Shown piece after piece: positions 1 to 5,434 of a stretch of 9,656 bases of DNA; the first letter of the stretch is position 1, and each line of letters starts with the position of its first letter. This stretch comes from an uncultured Prevotella sp. (GTDB lineage Bacteria; Bacteroidota; Bacteroidia; Bacteroidales; Bacteroidaceae): contig CAAGLS010000107.1 of NCBI GenBank assembly GCA_900770845.1, positions 1-9,656 of the forward strand, in the 5' to 3' direction. The position numbers and the translations under genes were made by a program. The notes under the pieces were generated by a model. That model made no database searches, was not told the origin of the DNA, and saw nothing but the letters and a program-made list of their open reading frames with translations.

Positions 1-578
1 ACGATTTCGTTGGGGTCGGTAAGTCGATTGATTTCAGACCACACCCGATTTTCGTTGAGTGTGTGACTAATAAGTTTATTCTCATCCATGACGTTTGCAA
101 GAAGCTCTTTCGCGGCATTGATCTCTTTTTCTTCGGTTGCTTCTCTCTTCAACTTCATCAGCGAAGTTAGCAATTCATTATACAAATCCTCAACGTCTTT
201 GGGCATCCACGAACTTGTGTTACCATTCTCAAGCAAAGGAGCGTAGGCTGCTCCCCACATGCGATAGATGATATGAACTTGAAAATAATCGTACCAGAAG
301 TCATGCCCCTCATTGTATTTTGCGTAGAAGGCATCCAAAACAGCTTTGGCCTTATTAAACTCTCCTTCATTTTCAAAGGAATAGATTGCATCTGTTGTTT
401 GGTTCCAATCCTCTATGTAGGCTTGCTGGGCAGCCTCCTGGTCGTGACCAGTGTCGTTAGAGCCAAACAGTTTCGAGATACCGTCCTTGATGGAGCCAGC
501 ATCTTCTAATGCTCCTCCAATACCGCGCTCGCTAATGTAATCCTTAGCTAAGTCGCCTATAAGTTTTCCCCATCCCAT
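1..578 (-). CDS. Hypothetical protein, C-terminus beyond the window (at least 192 aa)
   Basis: The frame is open from the ATG at 576-578 to the window edge with no stop, giving 192 complete codons, so the 3' end is missing. I do not recognise the family. The N-terminus is MGWGKLIGDLAKDYI, followed by a glycine-rich stretch and an acidic, helical, Trp/Tyr-rich part (for example DFWYDYFQVHIIYRMWG at about residues 93-109), then a Lys/Glu-rich helical part. No signal peptide or membrane segment is visible, so it is probably cytoplasmic or exported by a route that needs no signal. The start lies 4 nt after the stop of the small Asp-box-like gene at 583-819, which points to one transcript and probably coupled translation. 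By position it matches the cargo that follows the complete Asp-box gene at 3230-3595, but it does not resemble those proteins. That the reading frame is real is fairly sure; its function is unknown. Confidence 0.75.
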   Translation of the reverse strand, partial: MGWGKLIGDLAKDYISERGIGGALEDAGSIKDGISKLFGSNDTGHDQEAAQQAYIEDWNQTTDAIYSFENEGEFNKAKAVLDAFYAKYNEGHDFWYDYFQVHIIYRMWGAAYAPLLENGNTSSWMPKDVEDLYNELLTSLMKLKREATEEKEINAAKELLANVMDENKLISHTLNENRVWSEINRLTDPNEI

Positions 579-582
579 AATG

Positions 583-819
583 TTATAGATTTACTGATTT
601 AGTTGTTATGATGTAGTTAATGATTCGCTCACCTTTTCTTGCCATGGCATACTCGCAGGCGAAGAGGTCGTGGAACGTGCCGTAGGAGCTGTTGTTGCAG
701 CGCGGCGACCATGAGCGGCCCTCGTTGGTGGACACCTCGATGGTGTTCTTTTCCAGCTTGATGCGGGGCTGCTCTCCCTTGGAGAGGAGGCCTCCGCCTG
801 TCTTGATGATTTGAGGCAT
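583..819 (-). CDS. Short Asp-box-like protein (78 aa), diverged head copy
   Basis: The first 52 or so residues align almost without gaps to the 121-aa protein at 3230-3595: both start MPQIIKTGGGL and share SKGE, NTIE, an Asp-box-like S-T/A-N-x-G-R-S-W, an RCNN pair and SYGTF. After FHDLFA the similarity stops and the chain ends with an unrelated tail (MARKGERIINYIITTK...), so only one Asp-box repeat remains of the three in the longer protein. The tail could be foreign sequence gained at a recombination point, so this may be a decayed copy that still reads through. The start is well supported: an in-frame TAA lies 21 nt upstream, and homology between the copies begins exactly at this ATG. The stop is 4 nt before the ATG of the next gene. 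Asp boxes normally cap beta-propeller blades; one repeat alone would not make a propeller. Function unknown. Confidence 0.65.
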   Translation of the reverse strand: MPQIIKTGGGLLSKGEQPRIKLEKNTIEVSTNEGRSWSPRCNNSSYGTFHDLFACEYAMARKGERIINYIITTKSVNL

Positions 820-922
820 AAGTTGTCGTTTTAGTAGTCGTTACTCGGTCGCGGCATTTCAGAGGGAGCCACATATAAAGAGGTGTGAACCCCTGCCGTC
901 ACACTTTCCAAGTAGTCAGGCT

Positions 923-1030
923 CTGGTAAACCTATAAAGAAAGAAAATATGAAAGAGGAATCCACACCTTATGTGAGGTGCGAACCCGCTCAGACCATAT
1001 CCGTTCTTCTTTATAGTTTCCATTTACCAG
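923..1030. repeat. Imperfect inverted repeat, arms 923-941 and 1007-1030
   Basis: CTGGTAAA (923-930) pairs with TTTACCAG (1023-1030), and CTATAAAGAA (932-941) pairs with TTCTTTATAG (1007-1016). Between these blocks the right arm has extra bases, so the arms are unequal. Inside lies a small hairpin, CACCT/AGGTG (about 966-981). The motif GAGGTGtGAACCC near 880-892 recurs as GAGGTGcGAACCC near 976-988. It could be a leader structure, an insertion remnant or a recombination site; the sequence does not decide. Confidence 0.5.
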
Positions 1031-1088
1031 ATTTCGACTACAAGAACAGTGTTGTCTGCACGAGGACACAAATCAATTCAGGCTAAGC

Positions 1089-1270
1089 CTGCAAGACTGG
1101 CTGCACTCGGCATAAAAGCAAGCTTTTCTGCACTCGTTGGCACAGTCTTTCGTGACCTGTGGAATGTGACGGGCGGGAAACGTTGCCCCCGCGAGGTCAG
1201 ACTTTCGTCTGCAAGGCCGGCCGCACTCGGCATAAAAGCAAGCTTTCCTGCGCTCGTTGGCTCTGTCTCT
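1089..1270. repeat. 62-bp repeat present twice, 120 bp apart
   Basis: Positions 1089-1150 and 1209-1270 match at 54 of 62 bases by my count, without gaps, with an exact offset of 120. Each copy has a near-palindromic core, GCAtAAAAGC-AA-GCTTTTcTGC in the first, flanked by direct copies of GCACTCG/GCGCTCG. The differences in the core are mostly transitions, typical of old dispersed repeats. It looks like a REP-type intergenic element rather than coding sequence. Confidence 0.6.
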
Positions 1271-1279
1271 CACTATCCA

Positions 1280-1314
1280 TTGGCAAATTTAGGAAACGTT
1301 TTCCAAACTGCCAA
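1280..1314. repeat. Foldback sequence (35 nt)
   Basis: TTGGCA (1280-1285) pairs with TGCCAA (1309-1314), and GGAAA (1292-1296) pairs with TTTCC (1300-1304), with TTT/AAA pairing between them and small bulges. It lies in the repeat-rich gap and has no clear T-tract on either side, so I call it a foldback and not a terminator. Confidence 0.5.
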
Positions 1315-1389
1315 CAAAATCACGCATTTTTTTGCGGATTCCTCTTAAATTTCCTTTCCGCTCAGTCAATGGGCTTCCCAAACCGTGGG

Positions 1390-1406
1390 CGGAGGCTGTC
1401 GCTCCG
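1390..1406. repeat. Small hairpin next to the 75-bp repeat
   Basis: CGGAG (1390-1394) and CTCCG (1402-1406) form a 5-bp GC-rich stem with a 7-nt loop. It lies just past the tail fragment at 1410-1484, in the direction of minus-strand transcription, so it could help end transcripts of the operon above it. There is no run of T after it. Confidence 0.35.
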
Positions 1407-1409
1407 AAC

Positions 1410-1484
1410 CCTATCTCCTCACCCAGCCTCTTCCGCCGTTGGTGGAGTAGTAGAGGCCCTTGGTGGTGTTGGCGAGCAGGGTGT
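1410..1484 (-). pseudogene. 3'-end fragment of an Asp-box gene (75-bp perfect repeat)
   Basis: These 75 bases are identical to 3229-3303, which encode the last 23 or so residues and the stop codon of the complete Asp-box gene (the final repeat, GLYYSTNGGRGW, then VRR). No start or upstream part of the gene is present, so this is a non-functional fragment. Its upstream edge falls inside the TAA stop codon of the 149-aa gene (1484-1486): the join therefore sits exactly at the end of that reading frame. Perfect identity over 75 bp, while the head copy at 583-819 is clearly diverged, implies recent duplication or gene conversion. Confidence 0.8.
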
Positions 1485-1933
1485 TAGAATTCCATTAGCC
1501 GCATGACGAGGTTGTTGAACGAGTCATTGAAGTCGGAGAGCATGTTCATGAGCGTAGCCTGTTTTTTGAGCGCCTGCTCCGACATGTCGTCGTCGGTCAG
1601 AGCGAGGATTTTATCCGTAATCTGATCGATGCGATTGGAGATTCGGTCCATCTGCTTGTCGAGAATAGGAACCTGAAGCTTGAACTTGTCCAGTTTTGCC
1701 CCCGTTGCGGTTTTGAATGCGTCAAGTTCAGCATTGATTTGCTTGATTCCTATCTGCATGTTTGCAAAGGTGTGCATCATGTCGGTCAAGTCTGTCGAGA
1801 TGCTACTTATGCTTTCGAGTGAAGTCAACACACGGTCGGCGGCAGAGTTGATGGCGATAATGCCAGCATTGGCACCGTTGTTCTCTATCCTTTGAGGGAG
1901 TTGCTCCTCATAGTCTACTCTGTTTTGTTCCAT
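1484..1933 (-). CDS. Coiled-coil protein of unknown function (149 aa)
   Basis: A 149-aa soluble protein with no signal peptide or membrane segment. From about residue 30 onward it is almost wholly helical. Residues 60-115 show heptad-like spacing of hydrophobic residues and paired charges (for example LDKQMDRISNRIDQITDKIL), which suggests a long coiled coil. I do not recognise the family. The start is 17 nt below the stop of the 416-aa gene, so the two are surely co-transcribed, and the partner's N-terminus is also helical; they may form a complex. The stop codon lies exactly on the edge of the 75-bp repeat, so the original C-terminus may have been longer and lost in the rearrangement that placed the fragment there. 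Composition and gene layout support a real gene; any role is inference. Confidence 0.75.
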   Translation of the reverse strand: MEQNRVDYEEQLPQRIENNGANAGIIAINSAADRVLTSLESISSISTDLTDMMHTFANMQIGIKQINAELDAFKTATGAKLDKFKLQVPILDKQMDRISNRIDQITDKILALTDDDMSEQALKKQATLMNMLSDFNDSFNNLVMRLMEF

Positions 1934-1950
1934 TATTTTCTGTTAAATGG

Positions 1951-3201
1951 TTATTTGAAATTGTTGAGAAAGCTATCAATTACACTCTTTTTCTCCAAAC
2001 GACGCTTGGATATGTAGATGTAGCCTGCTTGTTTTCTGTAAGCACGATAATTGCTGCTCATTATTGTTCGATCGTCCTTTTCAATTGGGTTTGTGAACAT
2101 ACTTTCTAACCCAGTGATAACACTTAGAACAACCAACTCACAGATGATGCCCAAGACCCAACGAAGCCAGACCGCCCAACTGAGATTGATAAACAGTATG
2201 GCAACGAGAATCATGCCCCCCAACAAGCTGATATGAAACACTTTCTTGGTTTTGCTCAAGGATTCCAGTTTTTCTTCGTGTTCCCAAGCCTTGCTGATGT
2301 AATCGTCAAAAAAAGACGGAGAGGGCAACAGCATGTCATTGATTCTCTTAACACCCTCAATATCCCCAATGACACGATGTATTCCTCCTGCGGGTCTTAA
2401 AGATTCTAATCCAACGTCGAATAATCTACTGTTATTCTCACTCACCAACATTGATAACAGTTGGTTGTCATGCAAGACAAACAATTCATTTCCAGAAGCA
2501 GAGGCATTTTCGGAAGAATACTTGTCTATGAGTTCCAGCAAATCCGGTTCCCCAAATTGTTTCAATATACCTTTATTGATGTCCCAATATGTGGGCTGTT
2601 TCATTTTGGATTGCTGGCTTCCATCAAGCCAAGCGTTGTATTCGGCAAGCACATATTCAGCCATGGCCTGGTTGTAAGCCGCGGCGCGAAACATACCAAG
2701 CGACTTGTCGAAGTTGTTGTAAAGGGGACCGGAGAAGCTTTCTTCACGCAGCTTCGCGAGATCATAGTCTTTCGATGCGTATTTGCCCACGAGTTGGGAA
2801 AACTTATCTGTCAGATGCTGAACTTTCGGCAGCACTTTCAGCATAGCATCCATCTTGGCTTTGGCTATTGCCTGTTTCTGCACCAACAGGGCGTCGAGAG
2901 CCTTGTTGTGCTTGTAGGCAGCATAGGCGTCGCCCACACCTTTGATGGTAGAGGAGACTGTCGCTCCGACAAACTGGATGGCATCTCTTGTGGTGCTTGC
3001 TTTGCCTCCTTTTGAGAATGACATTGCAAAATCCGTAAGCGTGCTGACAAACTGAGCCGCATTAGCAAACGATTTGTCGATTTTCTCTCCCAACTCATTG
3101 AGCTGGGAAGTTATCACTGCCTCTATATTTTTAAGTTCCTCAAGGTCAGCATTCAAACTGGAATTTGAAACTTGTGGAACCGCACTTTCATTTTTGCTCA
3201 T
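1951..3201 (-). CDS. Helical membrane-associated protein of unknown function (416 aa)
   Basis: I do not recognise the family. The N-terminal 20 residues are polar and low in complexity. Residues 20-150 are predicted by eye to be long helices with coiled-coil character (EELKNIEAVITSQLNELGEK near 21-40; alanine- and lysine-rich helices near 95-130). A soluble helical middle follows (150-310), then two adjacent hydrophobic segments at about 322-340 and 344-365, which would form a membrane hairpin. The last 50 residues are basic and probably cytoplasmic. There is no N-terminal signal peptide. Long helices plus one hydrophobic hairpin also occur in alpha-helical pore-forming toxins, but that likeness is general and I would not name it so. 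The start is 28 nt after the Asp-box gene's stop, and the 149-aa gene begins 17 nt below its stop, making a three-gene unit. Confidence 0.8.
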   Translation of the reverse strand: MSKNESAVPQVSNSSLNADLEELKNIEAVITSQLNELGEKIDKSFANAAQFVSTLTDFAMSFSKGGKASTTRDAIQFVGATVSSTIKGVGDAYAAYKHNKALDALLVQKQAIAKAKMDAMLKVLPKVQHLTDKFSQLVGKYASKDYDLAKLREESFSGPLYNNFDKSLGMFRAAAYNQAMAEYVLAEYNAWLDGSQQSKMKQPTYWDINKGILKQFGEPDLLELIDKYSSENASASGNELFVLHDNQLLSMLVSENNSRLFDVGLESLRPAGGIHRVIGDIEGVKRINDMLLPSPSFFDDYISKAWEHEEKLESLSKTKKVFHISLLGGMILVAILFINLSWAVWLRWVLGIICELVVLSVITGLESMFTNPIEKDDRTIMSSNYRAYRKQAGYIYISKRRLEKKSVIDSFLNNFK

Positions 3202-3229
3202 CGCATCTATTAGTTTAAGGTTTATGATC

Positions 3230-3595
3230 CTATCTCCTCACCCAGCCTCTTCCGCCGTTGGTGGAGTAGTAGAGGCCCTTGGTGGTGTTGGCGAGCAGGG
3301 TGTCGCCCTCGTCCTGCAGGTTGAGGAAGTCGCCGTAGGAGACGGTGTCCACGCAACGGGGCGAGAAGCTGCGGCCGGCGTTGGTGGAAACATAGACGCC
3401 ACGCGAGGTGGCGGCAAGGATCTCCCGACCGTATGCGAGCAGGTCACGGAACGTGCCGTATGAGGTGTTGTTGCAGCGGATTACCCATGAGCGGCCTCCA
3501 TTGGCCGACGACTCGATGGTGTTGTTGCTCGGATTGATGCGCAGCAGCTCTCCCTTGGAGAAGAGGCCGCCGCCTGTCTTGATGATTTGCGGCAT
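3230..3595 (-). CDS. Asp-box (BNR-like) repeat protein, 121 aa
   Basis: The chain has three repeats of about 40-45 residues with the pattern G-[LV]-[YF]-x-S-x-N-x-G-R-x-[WF] and, in the first two, R-C-x(4)-Y-G-x-F. The core boxes are SSANGGRSW, STNAGRSF and STNGGRGW. This matches the Asp box (S-x-D-x-G-x-x-W) that sits in beta-hairpins of sialidases and related propellers, with Asn in place of Asp. Three repeats are too few for a propeller alone, so it may oligomerise or act as a small binding protein; no sialidase catalytic residues are apparent. The frame stays open upstream to an ATG at 4033, but I chose 3595 because the second copy at 583-819 starts with the same MPQIIKTGGGL and has an in-frame stop just before it. 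It opens the unit with the 416-aa and 149-aa genes. Role unknown. Confidence 0.7.
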   Translation of the reverse strand: MPQIIKTGGGLFSKGELLRINPSNNTIESSANGGRSWVIRCNNTSYGTFRDLLAYGREILAATSRGVYVSTNAGRSFSPRCVDTVSYGDFLNLQDEGDTLLANTTKGLYYSTNGGRGWVRR

Positions 3596-4008
3596 AGTCT
3601 TATGAGGTTTATTGTTGATTAGTTCTTTAGTTTTTGCGTTCTTGGTCTGTCGGGGCGACTGGCCGTGGGAGACGGCGGGGACGAGGAGCGAGAGGCACAC
3701 AAAAAGGCGCAGGCCCACTCTTCGCCATCTTGTCCACGTAGGTTCTCGCACACCCCGAATCAACAAAACAGCAGGAGCGGCCCACGCCATATAGGTATGG
3801 GCATCACTCGCAAGCCATTGACTGATTCGAGGAAATTTGCGAGATTTACGTGAATCAAACGGCAGCATGATACTTGTCACTTTTCCAAATTTTGCGGCAA
3901 ACATACGAATAAAATCCGTAACGTGCAACTTTTTGGTCAAGTTTTTGCCCACTCCTGCTGAAATATCTTGTTTCTCCATCATTATATGTACGATTGACGA
4001 TTTGGTTG
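3596..4008 (-). other. Upstream region of the Asp-box gene; in-frame open leader
   Basis: About 400 bp lie between a TAnnTTTG box (4009-4016) and the chosen start at 3595. The frame of the Asp-box gene has no stop here, with possible starts at 4033 and 3982 (MMEKQDISAGVGKN...). Inside is a stretch that looks like a signal peptide, LRLFVCLSLLVPAVSHGQS (about 3645-3700), but it has no ATG directly before it. Either the gene has a long N-terminal extension with a membrane segment, or this is a leader or a remnant of another gene that happens to be open. I favour the second reading. Confidence 0.4.
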
Positions 4009-4016
4009 CAAAGGTA
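4009..4016 (-). promoter_or_regulatory. Possible -7 promoter box for the Asp-box operon
   Basis: Read on the minus strand the sequence is TACCTTTG, a perfect fit to the Bacteroidetes -7 element TAnnTTTG. The nearest upstream TTTG (4031-4034) is only 14 nt away and the next TTG (4041-4043) is 24 nt away, against an expected spacing near 19-21, so the -33 half is weak. If used, the transcript would have a leader of about 400 nt. Confidence 0.4.
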
Positions 4017-4100
4017 GGGCCGCGGTATGCCAAATCCTGTCAATGCAGAGAAAAAAACATGCCGAAGCCTAAATCATCACCCAAAAAGATAAAGGAGATA

Positions 4101-4280
4101 TATGGAGTTTTGGCACGCAGAGTACGCAGATTCTTTGTATCTGCGGAATCTGCGAGATCTGCGTGGAAAAGATATGGAGTTTTGGCACGCAGAGTACGCA
4201 GATTCTTTGTATCTGCGGAATCTGCGAGATCTGCGTGGAAAAGATAGGGTGTTTTGGCACGCAGAATACGCAGATTGTTT
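4101..4280. repeat. 72-bp tandem repeat, about 2.5 copies, each a hairpin
   Basis: Unit 1 (4101-4172) and unit 2 (4173-4244) are essentially identical. A partial third unit (4245-4280) has a few changes. Within each unit CGCAGATTC pairs with GAATCTGCG (9 bp) and the flanking CACGCAGA pairs with TCTGCGTG (8 bp), so each unit can fold into a long stem. Because 72 is a multiple of three, several frames stay open across the array and mimic a 24-residue protein repeat; I treat these as artefacts. Hairpin repeats of the CGCAGA/TCTGCG kind are, as I recall, common between genes in Bacteroidales. Confidence 0.85.
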
Positions 4281-4332
4281 TGCGCATAGAGCGCAAAGGC
4301 CACACCCGACTACACGGCCCCTGCAGTTGGGT
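4279..4332. repeat. Hairpin plus fragment of a dispersed element
   Basis: TTTGCGC (4279-4285) and GCGCAAA (4291-4297) form a 7-bp stem with a 5-nt loop. Overlapping it, AAGGCCACACCC (4296-4307) is the exact reverse complement of 7819-7830. CACGGCCCCTGCAGTTGGGT (4313-4332) matches 7801-7820 at 19 of 20 bases. The same pieces thus occur in different order and orientation in the foldback element at 7782-7907, which marks both as members of one repeat family. No gene lies between here and 4458. Confidence 0.55.
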
Positions 4333-4403
4333 ACAGTTTCCACTCCTACAGTTGCTGAAGCCTACACGCGCATCACCAAAACCAAAATAAATTGCGCCAT
4401 ACA

Positions 4404-4435
4404 TTTGCGGAATAAGATAAAAGTGCGTATATTTG
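4404..4435 (+). promoter_or_regulatory. Bacteroidetes-type promoter of the DUF3791/DUF3990 operon
   Basis: TTTG at 4404-4407, then 20 nt, then TATATTTG at 4428-4435: a full match to the primary sigma factor consensus of this phylum (TTTG, 19-21 nt, TAnnTTTG). The expected transcript start is near 4441-4443, leaving a leader of about 16 nt before the first ATG at 4458. No Shine-Dalgarno sequence is present, only an A-rich leader, as is usual in Bacteroidetes. Confidence 0.8.
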
Positions 4436-4457
4436 CAAAAGCAAAATCGAAAAAGTT

Positions 4458-4697
4458 ATGATGTCAAGGGAAGAAACATATCAGCTGAGATATACGATAG
4501 CCTTGATAGCCGAGTTTGCCAAGGAATTCGGCCTTGGCAAGAGGCAGGCTTACAATTATATCAAAAGGTTCAGAGGGCTGGACTACCTAAAGAGTTTCTA
4601 CGATGTGCTGCACACGCGCTCCTTTGAGGAGGCCGTCCATGACATATCGATTGTCTGCTCACGCAATGGTGGCAAGCTACAATATCAAGACAAATGA
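4458..4697 (+). CDS. DUF3791 domain protein (79 aa), first gene of a toxin-antitoxin-like operon
   Basis: A small helical protein. The pattern I recognise as DUF3791 runs from about residue 10 to 73: a first helix IALIAEFAKEFGL, then KRQAYNYIKRFRGLDYL, then a loop and YDVLHTRSFEEAVHDI followed by CSRNGG. In Bacteroidetes this family usually sits directly before a DUF3990 gene, as here. Two ATG codons stand side by side (4458 and 4461); either could be the start. The stop codon TGA at 4695-4697 overlaps the next ATG at 4694 (ATGA), so translation is coupled. The role is not established to my knowledge; an antitoxin or toxin-neutralising partner is the natural inference from the gene order. Cytoplasmic, with no signal or membrane segment. 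Confidence 0.85.
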   Translation: MMSREETYQLRYTIALIAEFAKEFGLGKRQAYNYIKRFRGLDYLKSFYDVLHTRSFEEAVHDISIVCSRNGGKLQYQDK

Positions 4698-5173
4698 TAC
4701 TCTATCACGGCTCAAATGTAGACATTAAAACTATAGATCTCTCGAAATCAAAACCCTATAAAGATTTCGGAAGAGGATTCTGCTTGTCAGCGGATAAAGC
4801 GCAGGCGTTCCGCATGGCAGAGCAACGGACATCTATCGAGCTTTTTGGGAAGCCCACTGTCAACCGTTTCTATTTTGACGAGTCTGCTTTAGAAGATGGA
4901 AGTTTGAGGTTTCTTTCTTTTGGTGACTATTCAGTAGAATGGGCAAAGTTTGTTTTAAAAAACCGCGATTATCATGCAGAGCCACCATGTCAAAATTACG
5001 ATGTGGTATATGGTCCAATCGCCGACGACGGTGTAACTTTCCAACTAAGGCGCTACAAATCTGGCGTTACTACAATCGAACGGCTTGTGGAGGAGTTGAA
5101 ATACGCCAGAGGCATTACATTTCAGTATTTTTTCGGAACGGAATTGGCAATATCCAAATTGAAGAAACTATGA
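4694..5173 (+). CDS. DUF3990 protein, ADP-ribosyltransferase-like putative toxin (159 aa)
   Basis: The N-terminus reads LYHGS (residues 3-7), followed by DFGRGFCLS (24-32) with QA at 36-37, then NYDVVYGPIADD (101-112) and near the C-terminus FQYFFGTELA (143-152). This order is that of DUF3990, which I recall being placed in the ADP-ribosyltransferase fold clan. The HGS would then help bind NAD, and the conserved T-E near residue 150 would be in the catalytic position. The length of 159 aa fits a complete single-domain protein. It has no signal peptide, so it would act inside the cell that makes it, as in toxin-antitoxin systems. Both ends overlap neighbours by ATGA, making tight stoichiometric expression likely. 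Target and activity are not known; an enzyme with another substrate or a defence effector is also possible. Confidence 0.85.
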   Translation: MILYHGSNVDIKTIDLSKSKPYKDFGRGFCLSADKAQAFRMAEQRTSIELFGKPTVNRFYFDESALEDGSLRFLSFGDYSVEWAKFVLKNRDYHAEPPCQNYDVVYGPIADDGVTFQLRRYKSGVTTIERLVEELKYARGITFQYFFGTELAISKLKKL

Positions 5174-5403
5174 GGCTGACGGATGACCAAAAGGAAATAA
5201 TGAAGGAAGACATGAGCGAAGAACTGATAAGGATGCTCATGGTCAATTGGCATTATTCCATGGATGAAGCCATGGACCTGCTCTATAATTCTGATACGTT
5301 CTCGCGCTTGGAGGACGACAAGACAGGATTGTATTATCAAAGTCCAGGATATGTATATTCTTATTTGAACCAAGAAATCACAACTGGTGACTACCGACGC
5401 TAA
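5170..5403 (+). CDS. Small conserved partner protein of the DUF3990 operon (77 aa)
   Basis: The start ATG (5170-5172) overlaps the DUF3990 stop (5171-5173), so this is the third coupled gene. The protein is acidic and helical: MKEDMSEELIRMLMV, then WHYSMDEAMDLLYNSDTF, then TGLYYQSPGYVYSYLNQEI, ending in a short polar tail. The Y-N-S-D-T-F and T-G-L-Y-Y-Q-S-P motifs recall small proteins that I have seen beside DUF3990 and DUF3791 genes in Bacteroidales, some also annotated DUF3791, but I cannot name the family for certain. By size and position it is a candidate antitoxin or a second regulator. No membrane segment or signal peptide. A GC-rich hairpin follows 7 nt after the stop. Confidence 0.8.
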   Translation: MRLTDDQKEIMKEDMSEELIRMLMVNWHYSMDEAMDLLYNSDTFSRLEDDKTGLYYQSPGYVYSYLNQEITTGDYRR

Positions 5404-5410
5404 AAGAATA

Positions 5411-5434
5411 TGCCCCATCTAACAGCATGGGGCA
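5411..5434. terminator. Hairpin after the DUF3990 operon
   Basis: TGCCCCAT (5411-5418) and ATGGGGCA (5427-5434) form a perfect 8-bp stem with an 8-nt loop, 7 nt after the stop codon of the 77-aa gene. The following bases (GAAAGG) are not a T-tract, so this is an atypical terminator on the plus strand. On the minus strand the stem is followed by ATTCTTTTA, a moderately T-rich run. It probably stabilises or ends the plus-strand transcript. Confidence 0.55.

Larger units (their letters stand above)
820..1409. other. Non-coding stretch of about 590 bp with several repeats
   Basis: No convincing gene is seen on either strand. The short open frames here run through repeat elements and have no recognisable protein features. 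The stretch holds an imperfect inverted repeat (923-1030), a 62-bp repeat present twice exactly 120 bp apart (1089-1270), a foldback at 1280-1314 and a small hairpin at 1390-1406. It separates the tail fragment of one Asp-box gene from the head of the next, so it probably marks a recombination or insertion boundary. I found no good TAnnTTTG box ahead of the gene starting at 819. Confidence 0.6.

Noticed and set aside
970..995. A GGTTCGCACC stretch on the minus strand resembling a tRNA T-arm
   Set aside because: The flanking bases do not form a 5-bp T-stem, and no acceptor, D or anticodon stems can be drawn around it.
923..1030. Invertible promoter as found in Bacteroides phase variation
   Set aside because: The arms are unequal and imperfect, no TAnnTTTG box is found inside, and no invertase gene is in the window. 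Kept only as an inverted repeat.
1049..1506. Overlapping open frames on the plus strand across the repeat region
   Set aside because: They run through the two 62-bp repeats and the tail fragment of the Asp-box gene read on the wrong strand, and show no protein-like conservation.
4101..4280. CRISPR array
   Set aside because: The repeats are directly adjacent with no unique spacers, and each unit is a single hairpin.
4040..4461. Frames on both strands with a 24-residue repeat
   Set aside because: The repeat period of 72 bp is a multiple of three, so several frames stay open at once on both strands. The DNA hairpin structure explains the pattern better than a protein.
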